Source of the DNA: Anodontia alba
Lineage: Eukaryota; Mollusca; Bivalvia; Lucinida; Lucinidae
Length of the DNA: 64,000 nt
Direction: 5' to 3'
NCBI GenBank assembly: GCA_964016985.1
Contig: OZ024826.1
Coordinates: forward strand, 62,688,910-62,752,909
Shown one piece after another: positions 55,401 to 64,000 of this stretch. The notes under the pieces were generated by a model, which saw only the letters and a list, made by a program, of their open reading frames with translations, did not search any database and was not told the DNA's origin. The translations under genes were made by a program, and so were the position numbers. Every line of letters starts with the position of its first letter. Positions within the stretch are counted from its first letter, which is position 1.

Positions 55401-56989
55401 GGGCGGGACCAATTTTGACCCTAGGGCTATAATTTGAACAATCTTGGTAGAGGTCCACTAGACAAAGCTGTGTACCAAATATCAAAGACCTGGGCCTTCT
55501 GGTTTCAGATGAGAAGATTTTTAAAGGTTTTTCCCTATAAGGGTGGGGCTAATTTTGACCCTAGGGCTATAATTTGAACAACTTTGGTAATGGTCCATTA
55601 GGTGAAGCTACCTACCAAATATCAAAGACCTGGGCCTTCTGGTTTCAGACAAGAAGATTTATAAAGGTTTTTCCCTGTAAGGGTCTATGTAAAACATGTG
55701 ACCCCTAGGGCGGGGCCATTTTTGGCCCCAGGGCTATAACTTCAACAATCTTGGTAGAGGTCCACTAGACAAAGCTGTGTACCAAATATCAAAGGCATGG
55801 GCCTTCTGGTTTTAAACAAGAAGATTTTTAAAGGTTTTTCCAACATGACCACTAGGGCAGGGCCAATTTTGACCCCAGGGCTATTACTTGAACAATCTTG
55901 GTAGAGGTCCACTATACAAAGCTATGTACCAAATATCAAAGAGCTGGGCCTTCTGGTTTCAGACAAGAAGATTTTTAAAGGTTTTTCCCTATAAGGGTCT
56001 ATGTAAAACATGTGACCCCTAGGGCCGGGCCAATTTTGACCCCAGGGCTATAACTTGAACAATCTTGGTAGAGGTCCACTATACAAAGCTATGTACCAAA
56101 TATCAAAGACCTGGGCCTTCTGGTTTCAGACAAGAAGATTTTTAAAGGTTTTTCCCTATAAGGGTCTATGTTAAACATGTGACCCCTAGGGCGGGGTCAA
56201 TTTTGACCCCAGGACTATAATTTTAACAACTTTGGTAATAGTCCATTAGGTGAAGCTACATACCAAATATCAAAGACCTGGGCCTTCTGGTTTCAGATAA
56301 GAAGATTTTTAAAGGTTTTCCCTATGTTAGTATATGTAAAACATGTTGGCCCCTGGGTGGCTACAATTTTAACAATCTTGGTAGAGGTCCACTAGATGAA
56401 GCTACACATCAAATATCAAAGACCTGGGCATTCTGGTTTCAGACAAGAAGATTTTTAAAGGTTTTTCCCTATAAGGGTCTATCTAAAATGTGACCCCTAG
56501 GGCGGGATCAATTTTGACCCCAGGGCTATAATTTGAACAACTTTGGTAATGGTCCATTAGGTAAAGCTACATACCAAATACCAAGTCGAAAAAGTAGCAA
56601 ATGTTGATAAAAAATAATGGGAGAATAACCCTAAAACCACATGCACATCTACAGACCATGTAGAACAAGTATGCATAGTTTCAAAATGATCAGTGGAAAA
56701 CTCTAGGAGGAGTTGTGCCCACAAGGTATCTATTCTAATAGTAATCTGACCTGAAAAAAAAAAAAGTTGAAGAAGTGGAAAAAGTTGATAAAAAAAATAA
56801 TGGGAGGATAACCCCAAAATCAGATGCACATCTTCAGACCATGACAAAAACACCTGCAAAGTTTCAAAAAGATTGGTTAAAAACTGTAAGAAGAGTTGTG
56901 TCCACAAACTACCCATCTTACTGTGTCTACGGACGGACGGACGAACCCATTTTAATAGTCACCTTCAACTAACGTTGGGGGACAATAAG
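52470..56989 (+). mobile_element. Large array element, about 23 monomers
   Basis: Head: AGCCCGCTGCGGGC palindrome (52479-52492) then CATCCTCCAACGT. Two flanking modules of ~150 bp (AGGATAACCCCAAAACCACA, CAAGTATGCATAGTTT) lie at 52555-52800 and again at 56590-56900. Between them are about 23 monomers of ~160-167 bp keyed by ACCAAATATCAAAGACCTGG, AGACAAGAAGATTTTTAAAG and ACATGTGACCCCTAGGG. Tail: ACGGACGGACGGACG tract and AACGTTGGGGGACA (56970), complementary in part to the head. No coding capacity. Confidence 0.88.
53640..55303 (+). repeat. 833-bp higher-order duplication in the array
   Basis: A block of five monomers is repeated directly with near-identity. Diagnostic variants recur 833 bp apart: AGACGAGAAGATTTTTAAAG at 53676 and 54509, CCTATATGGGTCTATG at 53869 and 54702, GGGCAAATTCTGACCCC at 54243 and 55076. 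Only scattered differences are seen, e.g. CCAGGTATATAAC against CCAGGGCTATAAC. Confidence 0.88.
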
Positions 56990-58661
56990 TTTCTGTGATC
57001 AGTTGTTAAATACATCCTTAGTTACCTAACACGTGTCCAAGTTACACAGATACCCCTACTCTTTGGTCTTTGCACATATGGCAACATCTGGATGCATAAA
57101 TTTCAACAACTACTTTCCAAATGCTCAATCTGATCTGTTACACATTTTGACCCTAGCCCCATTCCAGGGCATGACACAGGGGCAACTTTGCACAGAGTTG
57201 AAGGTTTAGGTCTGGGAAAGTAGCACACCAATTTTCAACTTCCTAGCATAAAAGGTACCCTAGTTATGACCTCCTAGAGAAAAGCGTATGTAAATGTTAA
57301 GGTAAATTTCAATGTAAACTTGAATGTAAACAAACATTCGTTAGACTTTGGTGACGAACATGACATATGCTAGTACGCACATATAGACGTAACATCACAG
57401 CAAAACGCTTTATGCCTCACTGCTGCCTTCGACAGGCAGGGCCATAAAAAGTTAACCAGCCAACACTGATACAGCTTGCACATCTTCACAAATTTGTTTA
57501 GAGTTTTCAATGGGTATCTGTTAACAGCCACAAATCCTAGGCTTCCACTACAGAGACTGATCTGATGATGCATAGGCTGATCTGTGTATTTGCTGGTATG
57601 TCATGTGGTATATTTTCTCACATTGTGGCACATTTACCTTATGAGCTCTGGTTTCTACAATATAAAATTACACATTCGAGCTGCAATGTGATAAAATGTA
57701 CCTTCGGACACGTGTGCCAAACAAAGATTCAGATCGGCTTGGGCATTCACACAGTCTGGTCAGAATCTTCACTGGGTGCATTCTGGATCTTAAAGGATTT
57801 AAAGTTTCTTCATACCGACAATGAGGACTCTGATCTAACTGTGTGGACGTGTAGGCTGAATAGTCTTTGTTTGGTGCACATGTCAAAAGATACATTTTCT
57901 CACGTTTCTCACGTTGTGGCACAACATATTTATAGCATAGTGCAGGGAGACAACAGTCATTCCACTTCCTGAATTTATGACTTCCATGTACTCCACTTGC
58001 AACAATAAAAGCCCAGATAAAACAAACAAATCCTACAAAACACCATATACAAACAGCTTAGACCTGCTTTTATATCTCAACATTTTGGTCAAGATCTTCT
58101 CTATTTGTCTTCTCACTTTGCCATAAAATTAAGTAAAGGCCCTGACCAATGTGTAGAGCCCTGGCCAGTGAGTGTAGGGTCCTGACAAGAGTGTCATAGT
58201 TCTAAAATTTGTTTAGCCAGAATCTGTTGATATTTTTGTTATTTCTCCACAAAAAGTAATGTTGCAGAGGCACTTCTAATGAGTACCCACAACATACATT
58301 TTTGACGGAGAAATCAGAAAATATATTGACCTAGATAGCCCTCTTATCTAGAGCTATGGTATGTGGATTCATATTCTTATTTGGAATTGCCATGTTCATA
58401 TACATCATTCAGAATGCTCTGCAGTGTCCCAGCCATTTTGTTGTTCTCTGAAAATTACACAAAGAAATAAGCTATAGTGGTAAATGTTTCTTGAGTAAAA
58501 ATACAGGAACTATATCTGGACAGAGTTGCCCATTCAGCAATAGCATAACTTTGTTTGTGTTGCTGTTTTACGGCCCAATCAACCCATTAGTGTCAAGTGA
58601 AACACAGTCAGTTACCTATACACGCTTTTTCCTGGACAGGTTTAGTCCTCTAAGGGATTAA
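56990..58661. other. No recognisable gene
   Basis: Mostly low-copy. Several half-copies of the 'gtgtggacgtgtaggctg' / GATCTGAGTC type motif occur between 57550 and 57860. The frames at 57370-57972 have no domain. Confidence 0.4.
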
Positions 58662-58855
58662 CCAGTGCTTGTGCACATTCTTTTGCCAGAAACTGACAAC
58701 TGTCCGTCTTGAATCAGTGGAAGGGAGAGAATGACCATAGAAAATATTTCATGATCAATCTCCATGAAAGAATGTTGCTAGACCCGATGGGGATTGATCC
58801 CGCGACCTTCTGATCATCAGTCGCACGTGCATCTGACTGATCCATCGAGGCCGGC
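58662..58855 (-). repeat. tRNA-derived SINE, copy 4
   Basis: The minus strand opens GGCCTCGATGGATCAGTCAG (A-box region), has B box GCGGGATCAATCCCC (about 58787-58801), then the family body to GTGCACAAGCACTGG. It aligns with 27994-28176 along its length. Confidence 0.8.
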
Positions 58856-59290
58856 CATGCCTTTCTTTAAAAGAGATGCACATCTCAAGGGAAATATTTC
58901 CTTTATTTTATACACAAGATTTATTAACTTAAATATAACATCTCATAAAAATGATGTGGTTTCTTCAGATTCTGTTTTATGTTCTGACATTTTCAGTTTT
59001 GTAACATGATATCATATTCACTCATCACACTAGATGATAAATGTTCTAAAGGAAATATTTCCTTACTTATTATATCCACTGGGGAATTATGATTTTTTTT
59101 TCCTGCCAAAATTTCTTAAAATGTATGTCCCTATTGAGGTCAGCCTGCACATCCAGTTGGCTTTCCATTTTAACTGGATGCTGGGTCTTCATTATTTGTA
59201 CATGCGGTATAAGTAGCCTTTTTCTTGTACTGTTTCAAGACTTATGACAGATAACTGTAGTTTTTCCATTACCACCCTTAATAGGTAATG
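58856..59290. other. No recognisable gene
   Basis: AT-rich, nothing identified. Confidence 0.4.
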
Positions 59291-59359
59291 TGCAACACAG
59301 ACCAAATACTAACTACCGCAGACCAAATACTAACTACCACAGACCAAATACTAACTACC
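59291..59359 (+). repeat. 20-bp tandem repeat, three copies
   Basis: ACAGACCAAATACTAACTAC repeated three times with a single G/A difference (59296-59357). Confidence 0.92.
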
Positions 59360-59518
59360 AGTATATTTAGGTCCTTCTAACTGAAAGCCTCCATTTTTAT
59401 CATAGGTCCTAAGTGAAATTCAACTGATTTTTAACTTTGAATTTTTCCAGTACACACAATATGTTTGTTTGATTTAGGCTTAATATTGCTTTCAACAATC
59501 TTTCAGTCATATTGCGAT

Positions 59519-59612
59519 GGTGTCTGGATGTGGCAGGGAGCTCAATGCTCACTTTTAGTGAGGCAGCACACTTTGAGTGCTGCCTCACTGAAAGATCACG
59601 CCCCAGACACTT
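59519..59612. repeat. Strong hairpin
   Basis: Inner stem CTTTTAGTGAGGCAGCAC / GTGCTGCCTCACTGAAAG with one mismatch around loop ACTTTGA, and outer GTGTCTGG / CCAGACAC. Could be a small MITE or extruded hairpin. 59360-59518 is unannotated. Confidence 0.8.
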
Positions 59613-59724
59613 TCACATGATATTCCACCCAGTCACATTATACTGACACTGAGCTGACCAGTTCTAGCTCTACTTTCTTAATGCTGAGCACCAAGCAAAT
59701 GAGCAGCTAGTACCATTTTTAAAG

Positions 59725-59790
59725 GTTTTGGTATGACCCGCAACGTCCCCGTCACAAAGCTGACGCTCTACCAGTGAGCCACTGTGCCGG
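59725..59790 (-). repeat. tRNA-like SINE head
   Basis: The minus strand reads GGCACAGTGGCTCACTGGTA then GAGCGTCAGC (A box) and GACGTTGCGGGTCATACC (degraded B box), spaced as in a tRNA. No body of the other SINE family is recognised. The overlapping 91-codon frame is not a gene. Confidence 0.6.
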
Positions 59791-60050
59791 TCAGTAAACA
59801 CAATATACAGACCCTTTTTTAGCATTGTTTCATGTTCTATGACAGATAGCAGCATTTTTTTTATTTCTATATTATCTCGCTTAATAGGTAAATTGCAAGG
59901 TAGATAAATTACTGACATCGAACTGGAAACCTCTGTTTTTATCATGTCCTTAGTGGAATTTAACTAACTTTTTAACTTTAATTTTTTTCCAAATCCACAT
60001 GAAATATTTATTTACATTATATATTTTATTGCACAGAAAATATTTCCTTT

Positions 60051-60303
60051 TCATATTTTGGAAGCATTATTGGCTGGCAGAAGACCATTTTTTAAAAGTA
60101 GATTTCTCAAGGAAAAGGAAGCTGTACCTAATTGGGATGCTAATGATAAAAGCAGAGGATTCCTATTAATTGGACCTAGTTGTTTACAGAGAGTATTCAG
60201 GGGAGGTAACTGACTGCTGTCTCCCAGTTTCAATAAAGTCTGTACATAATCTATGGAAATGGCATATGCCAAAGCTATCATATTTTTAAATCCTATATAT
60301 TTT
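60051..60303 (-). CDS. Candidate terminal coding exon of a host gene
   Basis: On the minus strand a branch-like CTGAC and pyrimidine-rich TTGTCTCTAG precede an open stretch of 83 codons starting at 60303, entering one base before a codon boundary. It reads KYIGFKNMIALAYAISIDYV, QTLLKLGDSSQLPPLNTLCK, then LGPINRNPLLLSLASQLG and ends LLPANNASKI with TGA (60051-60053). AATAAA lies 21 bases beyond the stop (60025-60030), giving a very short 3' UTR. The sequence is alpha-helical and leucine-rich and does not look like a repeat translation. The frame is also open upstream to about 60365, so a different start or acceptor is possible. I do not recognise the protein, and no upstream exon is identified. 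Confidence 0.42.
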
Positions 60304-60485
60304 CTAGAGACAACATTGGTGTCAGACTTAGCCAAAAGTATGACATGAATAAATTCATATCAATTAAGGTTAATTCAGCAGAGTCCAGAAGTAGTACAAA
60401 AGTTTAAAATATTTAAATCAAATATATAACATAACAGACAAATATATCAGTGAGCTCCTGAAACTGCCATTGGAAATCAGGCCCA

Positions 60486-60688
60486 ATGTTATAAAACTTA
60501 TTGTGCTCAATTCAGCTGAGAATGAAATTTTCTCTGCTAATAAATTATTAGCAGAGAAATTTTCATTCTCAGCAATGTTTAGCCAGAAAGAATTTGCAAT
60601 TGTTAGTACATGTATATATAATTTGAGATGTATTAGCAGAACAAATTTCATGCTCAGCTGAGTTGAGCACAAAAAAAGTTTTATAACC
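60486..60688. repeat. Nested hairpin element (~203 bp)
   Basis: Outer arms 60486-60542 and 60631-60688 pair (ATGTTATAAAACTT, GTGCTCAATTCAGCTGAG, CTGCTAAT). Inside, 60519-60542 pairs with 60547-60571 (GAGAATGAAATTTTCTCTGC). The left arm can therefore pair with either of two partners. MITE-like. The two opposite frames over it are artefacts of the palindrome. Confidence 0.82.
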
Positions 60689-60959
60689 TCAGGTCAAGAA
60701 TGAATTTACATAGTAAGTTTGCATTTGAAGGCTGAAATGCACAGGTCTACTGGGAAAAATAAAGAGCAAAAATAATATCAAACTAAAATGGACTGTCTCT
60801 TGACAACAAGCTATAACTTAAGCTCAACCTAACAACAAAACATAAACAAAGAAAACAAAAAACAAGCAACATGTTTTCAGAAAACCAAATACACATCAGT
60901 TTTTTGACACAAGCTAAAAGGAGACACTAAGAGAGATAAAGCTTCTGAGATGGAATATG

Positions 60960-61190
60960 GCAAAATATACCAGCCTGCAAATACTTCATCCTTAAAGTGT
61001 CAAGCAAAATTGACAGTCTGTTTTTATTACTATGTTTCAGAGAAAATAAGGCTAGATATTTCAAGTGAATTATCTGCTAGGCAGGCAACTCACATAACCT
61101 GCCAAACCTTATTTTCTCAGAAAAAAAAAAAAAAAAAAAAAAAAATCCCAAATGTTCTCTGCTGTTGAAGCAATCATGGAAAATGAAGAC
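60960..61190. repeat. Decayed copy of TTAA MITE with poly(A)
   Basis: CCTTAAAGTGTCAAGCAAAA, then a GAGAAAATAAGG / CCTTATTTTCTC inverted pair, then a 27-bp A run (61119-61145) and CTCTGCTGTTGAAGC match the 62400-62613 element in order, but the TTAA ends are lost. 60700-60959 is unannotated. Confidence 0.55.
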
Positions 61191-61376
61191 GTAAATCAGC
61201 CGGTGTGAATTACCTAAGACCAACAGATACCTTTCTCAAGGCACAGCTCACATTGTCTACAGAAAGGTAAATATTGAACCCTTTCTACCCCAAGTTTCTA
61301 ACATAGATTCCATCTCTGTATTTGGACACATCCATCGCTGAAATAGGGGTTTCTGACTAAAATCAATAACAGAATG

Positions 61377-61443
61377 GCAAACAGTGCAGATCCTGATGAG
61401 ACGGCTCATTAGGAGCTGTCTCATCAGGATCTGCACTGTTTGC
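61377..61443. repeat. GCAAACAGTG hairpin
   Basis: 31-bp arms with one mismatch: GCAAACAGTGCAGATCC and TGATGAGACGGCTC, loop ATTAG, then the complement. Same ends as the hairpin in the MITE at 29619-29673 but outside any recognised MITE. The surrounding 121-codon frame is not a gene. Confidence 0.85.
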
Positions 61444-62399
61444 AAAGCTATCTGTTTTGGTCTGTAGGGATGAAAAGGTTCATTTAAACTGCTCAATAAA
61501 ATGGACTGGACCTCAGTAAAACCAAAAATGTGACATGTTAGAACAGCAAAGACACAGAGCAGCCTGTGAATCTGTCTAATGTGATAAGACTTCACCGATA
61601 GCATGAGCAAGGTACAAACCATGAGTCATACCTAGACTGAACAGTAAAGTCTCTCTTTATCATAAGTATTCAGACAGAGCAAACAGTGCAGATCCAGATC
61701 AGATGGTGCAGAAGGCTGTGTCTGATAAGTATAAAATTCTTTTTGAGTCATTCAAATTTTAGACACATCAACAGATAGTAAAACTGACTTGTTCAAAGTT
61801 GAGGACAAGTATGAGGAGTTTAGGGGTCTGAATAATTAGGGTAACTACAGTACATTAACTATGTACATAAGCCCCACCATGAGAAAACTTGCCTAGAGTA
61901 GTTTCAGATCCAGGCAGTCTCATCAGAGTCTTTGCTGTTTGCCTGAAGAAGCTATCTGCCAAAGACTGATCAGACTGTGTGGATATCCAGGCTAAGCTGA
62001 GCACATAGGTCAAAGGTATGGTCAGTGTCTTCAAATTATTTTGTACACCAAAGTTTCTGAAAAATGGCATATGTAGTACAGACTCAGATCAGTAAGGTTA
62101 GTCTGATCAGGGTCTACACTATTTGAAACTAAACTAAATTTTTCAAGAAAGCGATGCATAAAAACCCCAACAAAAAACAAAGTTTAGGCAAAAAAAGTAT
62201 GAAATAAAGTGTTCAAAATTTTAGGACATTTACCATTTATTATCTCGCACTGAGGCTCAGATATTGTTTGTATATGCCTCATTGTTCATTTTACTGTGGC
62301 CACTTTCAAATGTTACATCTTTATATAACACCAGACAAAACATAATATAGTCAGATTCAGATTTACAATTTACACAAACTCTATGTGCGGTATCTACAT
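61444..62399. other. No gene; scattered GATCAG half-cassettes
   Basis: GCAAACAGTGCAGATCCAGA at 61679 and TCTGATCAGGGTCTACAC at about 62101 are half-copies of the palindromic cassette. Otherwise AT-rich and featureless. Confidence 0.4.
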
Positions 62400-62613
62400 T
62401 TAACCCTTAAAGCGCCAAGCAAAATTTGTAGCAGACGACATTTATTTTTATTTTTTTTAATTTTTCAATGAAAACAAGTTTTACTATTTCAGGTGAATCG
62501 TCTGCTTGGCAGAAGATTCACATGAATTATCAAGACTTGTTTTCTTTGAAAAATTAAAAAAAAATATTTCAAAAGTCGTCTGCTGCAGTTGTGATTTGCG
62601 CTTTAAGAGTTAA
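62400..62613. mobile_element. 214-bp MITE with TTAA ends, second copy
   Basis: TTAA then CCCTTAAAGCGCCAAGC at the left; TTTGCGCTTTAAGAG then TTAA at the right. Shared GCAGACGACA and GTCGTCTGCTG words tie it to 29515-29748. The interior differs: AAAACAAGTTTTACTATTTC against TCAAGACTTGTTTTC forms its hairpin. 62614-62842 is unannotated. Confidence 0.83.
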
Positions 62614-62842
62614 ATTTATATTTGTATCATTATATTAATCAACTACATGTATTTTCAATTCATAGAAGAACATTAGGTTCACATGAAGTCATCAGTGTTG
62701 GGCTTACATGACATTATTTGAAAATAACAAAATAGAAAGGACATAGTTGAACAAAATTGAACACTCTGCCTCACCATATTCTATAATCCTACCATGTAAC
62801 ATAAGAATCTTTCAAACGGCTAAAAACTGAGCTATAAACTAA

Positions 62843-64000
62843 ACAAGAGGGCCATGATGGCCCTGTAACGCTCACCTGAGCAACATAGCACTTTGAGAGC
62901 CTGATCTAGAACTGATCAAGGCAAACATTCTGATCAAAGTTCAAAATGATTATAACTAAGTTTTCTGCTGATTTGGCCCGGTGACCTAGTTTTTGATACC
63001 AAGTGACCCAGTTTTGAACCTGACCTAGAACTCATCAAGACAAACATTTTGTGCAAGATTCATGATAATTGCTTGAAAAATGTGACCGCTAGAGTAATAA
63101 CAAGATTTTACGCTGATTTGGCCAGGTGACCTAGTTTTTGACCCCAGGTGTTCCAGTTTCGAACTTGACCTAGAAACCATCAAGACAAACATTTTGAGCC
63201 AGATTCATGATGATTGTTTAAAAAATGTGACCGCTAGAGTGTTAACAAGGTTTTCTGCTGATTTGGGCCGGTGACCTAGTTTTTGACCCCAAGTGACCCA
63301 GTTTCAAACATATCCTAGAACTCATCAAGACAAACATTTTGAGCAAGATTCATGATAACTGCTTCAAAAATGTGACCGCTAGAGTGTTAACAAGGTTTTC
63401 TGCCGGTTTGGCCTGGTGACCTAGTTTTTGACACCACGTGACCCAGTTTCGAACCTGACATAGAAATCATCAAGACAAACATTTTGAGCAAGATTCATGA
63501 TTATTGCTTCAAAAATGTGACCGCTAGAGTGTTAACAAGGTTTTCTGCTGATTTGGCCCGGTGGCCTAGTTTTTGACTCCAAGTGACCCAGTTTCGAACT
63601 CAACCTATAAATCATCAAGACAAACATTTTGAGCAAGATTCATGATGATTGCTTCAAAAATGTGACCGCTAGAGTGTTAACAAGGTTTTCTGCTGATCTG
63701 GCCAGGTGACCTAGTTTTTGACCCCAAGTGACCCAGTTTTGAACTTGACCTAGAAATCAACAAGACAAACATATTGAGCAAGATTCATGATGATTGCTTC
63801 AAAAATGTGACCGCTAGAGTGTTAACAAAGTTTTCTGCTGATCTGGCCAGGTGACCTAGTTTTTGACCCCAGGTGACCCAGTTTCGAACTTGACCTAGAA
63901 TTCATCAAGACAAACATAATGAGCAAGATTCATGATGATTGCTTCAAAAATGTGACCGCTAGAGTGTTAACAAGATTTTCTGCTGATCTGGCCCGGTGAC
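62843..64000 (+). mobile_element. Array element, ~146-bp core, runs off window
   Basis: Head: ACAAGAGGGCCATGATGGCC then CTGTAACGCTCACCTGAG. Core: about eight monomers keyed by CATCAAGACAAACATTTTGA (near 63035, 63180, 63327, 63468, 63615, 63757, 63903), ATGTGACCGCTAGAGTGTTA and GGTGACCTAGTTTTTGACCC. It continues past the window edge. Confidence 0.9.

Noticed and set aside
61230..61262. Short CxxC-containing open stretch on the minus strand next to an apparent splice acceptor, reminiscent of a Rubicon/PLEKHM-type zinc motif
   Set aside because: Only a dozen residues, no following Cys residues in frame, and the area overlaps the degraded end of a MITE.
1..64000. CRISPR arrays
   Set aside because: The regular repeats lack unique spacers between short identical repeats; monomers are 145-165 bp contiguous tandem copies in a eukaryotic context.

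Overview
The window reads as repeat-dense, AT-rich eukaryotic DNA, most likely from a heterodont bivalve mollusc. The reasons are the many interspersed elements that open with a short palindrome plus CTCACCTGAG, carry a core of tandem ~145-165 bp monomers, and close with a GAGCAC/GTGCTC hairpin plus CTCAGGTGAGCTAA; tRNA-derived SINEs; and Penelope-like and non-LTR retrotransposons of kinds common in marine invertebrates. The species call is inference. There are no bacterial operons, rRNA genes or CRISPR arrays, and only one weak candidate for a host-gene exon (minus strand, 60051-60303).

Layout: 1-611 is the 3' end of a tandem-array element. 1318-1791 is a small TIR transposon with a clean target duplication. 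1936-5134 is a 3.2 kb TIR element containing a second TIR element (2401-4086), which itself holds SINEs. 7409-8863 is a decayed Penelope-like reverse transcriptase. 9432-11800 (minus) is a decayed LINE. 12116-13315 is an old 145-bp-type array. 15592-24510 is one tandem-array element split by a near full-length 6.6 kb non-LTR retrotransposon (16750-23391; ORF1 with two PHD-like fingers, ORF2 with endonuclease, RT and a C-terminal zinc knuckle).

24511-34365 is a succession of tandem-array elements (~150 bp monomers, each family different), SINEs and MITEs. 34366-38900 holds small tandem duplications, microsatellites and a ~1 kb imperfect palindrome. 38937-43010 is an AT-rich minisatellite invaded by a foldback-like element (39682-40634) and by a hAT-type element with a perfect 8-bp target duplication (41092-42347); its orientation flips near 42.6 kb. 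43.5-57.0 kb is again dominated by tandem-array elements, the largest being 52470-56989 (about 23 monomers with an 833-bp higher-order duplication). 57-62.8 kb is the least repetitive part and carries the candidate exon. The window ends inside another array element (62843 onward).

The main biological theme is a superfamily of non-autonomous elements that share terminal modules but carry different satellite-like cores. Their architecture fits helentron-associated elements (HINEs), and head and core modules appear to have been swapped among them. No helicase/Rep, DDE transposase or integrase gene is visible, so every DNA element here would depend on enzymes encoded elsewhere.
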